A stretch of 64,000 nt of DNA, from assembly GCF_020103725.1 (NCBI RefSeq), contig NZ_JAHXBG010000005.1, positions 124,001 to 188,000 on the forward strand. The letters run 5' to 3'. The stretch is from Hyalangium gracile. GTDB lineage: Bacteria; Myxococcota; Myxococcia; Myxococcales; Myxococcaceae. Position numbers and translations under genes: made by a program. Below, piece by piece: positions 62,001-64,000 of this stretch (position 1 is the stretch's first letter; every line of letters starts with the position of its first letter). The notes below the pieces were generated by a model, which was not told the origin of the DNA, did no database searches, and worked only from the letters and a program-made list of their open reading frames with translations.

Positions 62001-64000
62001 CCCTCATATTTGAGCTTCGTCCAGCCTACGTTCGAGTCCGACCTCGCGTGGCTGTCTCCGAACCGCGTGAGCATCCATTTGCGCTGCCCCTCCTCGCGGG
62101 GTCCCTTCACCGGTCGATTGAACTCGAACGTCCAGCCATCCGGCGTCTTGAGGATCACCTTGTCATCCGGCTGTGCACCGTCGGGCAGTTCCAGCGGTGC
62201 GTCCACCGTCAGCGTGAAGGCATGCGTCTTGTCCGTCATGCCCGGCTGCATGCACGTGGCGTTTCCTTCAAGGGCCGGATTGGGGTCCTTCTCACACTTG
62301 GGGAAGGCGAAGCCCTGGCCGCCGATCACCACGACGTAACGGCCGATCTTCTCCTCGAGCACCCAGCCATCGAAGTTGTGCGTCCAGCCCAGTCCCAGGT
62401 GGGTCGGCTGGTTGTTCTGGTTGTTGTAGATGCGCTTGAAGGCGAACGCACCGTTGAGGAACGGCACCTCGAAGTCGATGTGCTCGAACCCGAGGTGGCC
62501 ATCCGTCACATTGACACCCGCGACGACCTCCTGGCCCACGGCGCGTGCGTTGGCGCCATTGTACGAGCCCTCTGGTCTACCCAGGGCCATCACCAACCGC
62601 TCGGTGTGGGGCTCCACGGGCTCAAGCACCAGGTAGACAGGCACGGAGGTGTTCCCGCTGCCCGGCATGCTGGCCAGATGTGCTGGCAGTTGCAGTTTGA
62701 AGCGCCGCGCCCCCGTAGGAGTGGCGGCCTTGGATTGCAGCAACTTCTCCTTGACGATGCCGTTCTGCGTCTCCTCCACTTCATATCTGCCGTCAGGCTG
62801 CAACCTCAGTGTCGCTTCCTTGAGAAGGTTCTGCGTCCCCGCGCACGCCTCGTTGAGGCACACCTTCACCAACCCTCTTGTCAGGTGAGCGGGCTCGACG
62901 AAGAAGTTCGTCATCGCCGGCCGAGACACCGGTCGGCCAGGTTCGGGCTTGCCGTCCGACCGGTCTGCCTTCACCGCCGCCTCTGCGGTGTACTCCATTG
63001 ATGCCGTCAGCAGATCCCGCCGCGCTGCCAGGCCATAGAAATTGAAGCGGTAGAGGACGTTCTCCGCGTTCCCGCTCAGATACAGCTCGAGGTAGAGGAT
63101 GTCGCTCGCGCTGAGGACCTCACCGATGTACTCCCCGCCGCACGTCGCCGTGATGGACTGAGTGACCTCGTCAATCTTGAGCGGACAATCGATGCCGAAC
63201 TGGTCGCTGCCCAGCCGCACCCGGTAATCCCCGCTCAGCGTTCCCGCTCGCCCTGCCTCTGGCGCCAGCAGGCTCGCGAGGAATTCATAGGACAGGTCCC
63301 TCTCTTTTGCACCTGGCTCCGACTGCTCCCTCATGTCGCGCGATGAGCCATCTCCACGAGCCGTCACCTTCTGCGGCTCGAGCTTCAGGATGCGGAACTC
63401 GTGCTCGCGTGCCAGGTCGTACTGCTCCACGAGCGCCCCGTCGGCCCCGTAGCGCTTGAAGACGTTCTTCAAGTACAGGGCCTGGGCGGGCAGGCCCGCC
63501 GGGTACTCATCAGGGGGCGAGCTGGGTTCCTCGAAGTGTGGCGGCTTCGCCTCGTCCTCCGAGGGGCTCACGTAGCCATCGCCGTCCATGTCCCGCTCCA
63601 GCAACCGGTTACCCACCACATGGAGGTAGTAATTGGCGCTCACCAGGCTGTTGATCGTCTCGCGCTGGCCGTCTCCGTTGAGCCGGCGCAGGGAGGCCTG
63701 GACGTTCACCGTGTTCTGTCCCGGCGCCACCGGGAAGGTGGTCACCGCGGGCTGCTCCACCGCGCTGCCCGTCACGCGGATGATCTGGCCCGCGAGGGGA
63801 GGCACTCCTCTGGGCACATCCCCCAGTTGCTGGTCATCACGGAGGCAAGAGGCCCACTGCTGAGCCGTAGCCCCCGGCGGCAACTCGGAGCAGTACACCT
63901 CCAGCAACTCGCCGTCCTGACCGTCATCGTCCGTGATCGCTCCGGGACTGCACGAGCCGCCATCCGGCCGCAGACCCTTGTCGCAGACCTCTCCATGCCC
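56009..64000 (-). CDS. Rhs-repeat polymorphic toxin with C-terminal HExxH metallopeptidase-like domain, 5' end outside window
   Basis: The frame is open from the right edge of the window, so the N-terminus is missing; more than 2,660 residues are visible. The start has Asp-rich and Cys-bearing segments (DDDGQDGE near 63910; DMDGDGYVSPSEDE, an EF-hand-like loop, near 63570), suggesting a calcium-bound exported region. A DUF6531-type segment (FEHIDFEVPFLNGAFAFKRI, GLGWTHNFDGW) lies near 62340-62500. Many RHS/YD repeats (YDxxGRL type) run from about 61000 to 57500. The RHS core (DVWGGYQTD, GYTGHSFDADAGLVYAQQRW, GRFLSQDSLSG) is near 57190-57390. A glycine-rich hydrophobic stretch (57120-56870) could help entry into the target cell. 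The C-terminal domain has HEGTH at 56306-56320 followed by ELLAEVRA about 20 residues on, a gluzincin-like zinc site. Inferred role: toxin delivered to neighbours by a secretion system, killing by proteolysis. An immunity gene follows directly. Confidence 0.88.
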   Translation of the reverse strand, partial: GHGEVCDKGLRPDGGSCSPGAITDDDGQDGELLEVYCSELPPGATAQQWASCLRDDQQLGDVPRGVPPLAGQIIRVTGSAVEQPAVTTFPVAPGQNTVNVQASLRRLNGDGQRETINSLVSANYYLHVVGNRLLERDMDGDGYVSPSEDEAKPPHFEEPSSPPDEYPAGLPAQALYLKNVFKRYGADGALVEQYDLAREHEFRILKLEPQKVTARGDGSSRDMREQSEPGAKERDLSYEFLASLLAPEAGRAGTLSGDYRVRLGSDQFGIDCPLKIDEVTQSITATCGGEYIGEVLSASDILYLELYLSGNAENVLYRFNFYGLAARRDLLTASMEYTAEAAVKADRSDGKPEPGRPVSRPAMTNFFVEPAHLTRGLVKVCLNEACAGTQNLLKEATLRLQPDGRYEVEETQNGIVKEKLLQSKAATPTGARRFKLQLPAHLASMPGSGNTSVPVYLVLEPVEPHTERLVMALGRPEGSYNGANARAVGQEVVAGVNVTDGHLGFEHIDFEVPFLNGAFAFKRIYNNQNNQPTHLGLGWTHNFDGWVLEEKIGRYVVVIGGQGFAFPKCEKDPNPALEGNATCMQPGMTDKTHAFTLTVDAPLELPDGAQPDDKVILKTPDGWTFEFNRPVKGPREEGQRKWMLTRFGDSHARSDSNVGWTKLKYEGDTDRLSEVIQLADVGSMSLLFTYEDVDTEDEELPDYIRLLARNKDFKWMKALLMTSETGGNYSVTFRRDRTGNLRRAARWPGTPFQIYEYDYWPPALSMGPTEKWEALNELAVARTIHGDTLEANGPTHWRASYWRSSQSAPYRHIKAHEMVSGVSATGMQGERLEISYTASNERVVTRPDGVALTLRLNQSGNVGSKFSPLGAATTFWGSDSRDGNVVPTKQVAPTGREIQMSHGPSLVLKKVELTRAPENSRPVAGLGSGGTLVDYTLDDRFGLPSEARVKVGTGTATVNSPRSDTGDLTSISVSNEAGTRSLLQNAQYDADGLMQSYTDAQGRQVRFEDFNALGQPQKLIMALPEAATGGLESITRLMTYDPYGRLTHWEDVETQGFESTTFDMLNRPLTRIVSGTPQQSWTYAYEDQENALIITETLEKVSPGTTSQHQRTLYFEDGRLEGESFFVGDPAQQVSRAYEYEHGRLARVIDEEETPHVYHYDSEGRLRQVTANGLSEVEYTLDAEGKPTYVTDDLGRKTTIAYDGLGRPVFWDWGNGDKEEVQLDAQGSPVRRLLDGTLKHAVAMTAFDSLGNPQSTDSENSNGGVHEERRYDDAGRLTRLEDEELGLVETYEYKDVLGRPTKHSRTVATPEGELKLDETRTYDDQAHTLVVLRAIETGEDSRTETAKYTLDTMGRVLKVERTVDGQPAVDEYQYTERGQVWWHKSPSNAITQRFYDPLGHLVRVQDAENYTSTYELDAKGRVHVEHGPDPSYQCTYEYDELGRLVSKRVAAAGTTPETSWTYDYLPAAQEVKETVDLGGGRTIVTTRRSNARGRLVREVVSAASGSREMTADFQGPWEKSRTVSEGSGWQASTQYNARDDRGRALDEEEEWSAGGLSYNYTTTTVWSGRNATVSFVDDAGGRHDERTAYLKVDSLGNVVEVTRDGQTDRWLYDAAGVLAKETPAGTLATQYTYTEGLLEEESFGGETTVYTYYVDGRLKSRKTPDLREMQYDYWPRGMVKESRYGKSGDFQTTGFAYDANGALLSVTYGVGSQDAQQWQYTRGARGELLAVAQPGAGVFTYAYDGLLRLKKVTPPGNGTAEETFDYDHLGRPTLRTRGTTASWHTTWTSGLATQVDPNQGQTEVLLDGRGRVARVKYHPSTQSASNTDLTGVTYAYTAVDQPWKVMEERVSGPVENLFTYDARRLLTQTTRGSDSVGFTYTPSGQRLSMTSPVGALTYGYDELDRLKTITGPGSTDVTTLEWEPGGARLTGVKGGSLGERRCYNARGQVSAVLNAGVSLVSCDSLDTASGLHSRFDYTYDGRGNRLKEVYRDAQLPAAEETQYGYDAADRLTGVRYPNGVALLYQLTGDGTRKAEKEATAYGGTLGPDGFASAVAQRHWVFGLDDLGGLEGIYDANQTNQRLATYVTDAAGRLRSEVTPSGQKQYGWDAAGRLTRVTVQPAASEGSTTTATYVYGWNGLRVSRTVGGQTTGYLWAGEALVEERLPGQPAQLYTQAAGMTLSVGTVRIAHDGLGSAVGRVGATDMWHRYDVWGGYQTDKTHWTVPDAAQASLGYTGHSFDADAGLVYAQQRWYAPQLGRFLSQDSLSGDRSMPAGLHPWAYANGNPTRYVDSDGRLATLVTAVIGGAVGGAGGCALGAIEGGWAGCRQGAAIGGVTGFTAGLTAGASLAVGGSALLAGTTGGAVGAFAGTSLSSYYQGKTIAHSARMGLFSAPIGAAGGALGHFAGQVGGAYAARMGANSLVQEGVEQFVEGVSDDLIGQALGYKLGLQDSVDYLAPVGFGALASSVRGLMGARRGEHGFNDFASGKPYSSGFLHDPKDIMQAFRDAKHTNKSAKILKALEFGTLEMTFDPNFYLSGETRGKKGFVVNNSQRLSDVLAAIVHEGTHCMDMRCKIIPEKNPGAEVELLAEVRANRAMIEFVQFNDFKDAKYYTYESGWKELAIMIMDTPSYAIRDKEYGRRSLADLSPQEALGVVNKAESVDKKW

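Noticed and set aside
57020-63001. Several + strand frames (57020-58339, 58697-59500, 60020-61060, 61613-63001)
   Set aside because: They lie opposite RHS/YD repeats and have no recognisable protein features; the - strand frame is continuous over 8 kb.

Overview
The window is very GC-rich over its first 47 kb. It carries a modular PKS/NRPS assembly line with TubC-type docking domains, followed by a Rhs-type polymorphic-toxin locus. This combination, and the length of the megasynthase genes, points to a myxobacterium, probably of the Cystobacter/Archangium/Myxococcus side. That placement is an inference; no rRNA or housekeeping marker is present.

Region 1 (1-44.8 kb, all + strand) is one tightly packed operon that enters the window already running. 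The end of a PKS (AT-methyltransferase-KR-ACP) hands over to six NRPS proteins. Together these hold ten condensation domains, ten carrier domains, nine adenylation domains, six N-methyltransferase domains embedded in adenylation domains, one epimerase and one terminal thioesterase. Nearly every gene junction is a 4-bp stop/start overlap. Acidic C-terminal tails (…EGEL, …SGEL, …EVEF) always precede a gene that starts with a TubC-like docking domain, so gene order and protein order appear to agree. The predicted product is a polyketide-capped peptide: a D-aliphatic residue, one slot whose module lacks an A domain, six consecutive N-methylated (mostly aliphatic) residues, then Thr and Ser, released by the thioesterase, perhaps as a lactone. 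The last gene of the operon is a Coq4-family protein, unexpected in such a setting.

Region 2 (44.8-46.5 kb) holds a convergent cobalamin-binding radical SAM gene on the - strand. Its link to the peptide is open.

Region 3 (46.5-56 kb) has clearly lower GC. Three near-identical copies of a small gene (181 aa, DUF6484-like, resembling a gp5/VgrG OB-fold plus spike tail) sit on the + strand. Between them are many small - strand genes and gene relics that look like immunity proteins and detached toxin ends. The duplicated unit includes the DUF6484 upstream region and, in one copy, the 5' end of the radical SAM gene. The unit directly abuts a toxin tail followed by an immunity gene. This looks like an archive of displaced toxin-tail/immunity cassettes.

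Region 4 (55.5-64 kb, - strand) is the intact member of that system: a Rhs protein of more than 2,660 residues whose 5' end lies outside the window. It has a DUF6531 region, RHS/YD repeats, an RHS core, a glycine-rich hydrophobic segment and a C-terminal HEGTH zincin-like domain. A candidate immunity gene follows three bases downstream. No tRNA, rRNA, CRISPR array or transposase was recognised anywhere in the window.
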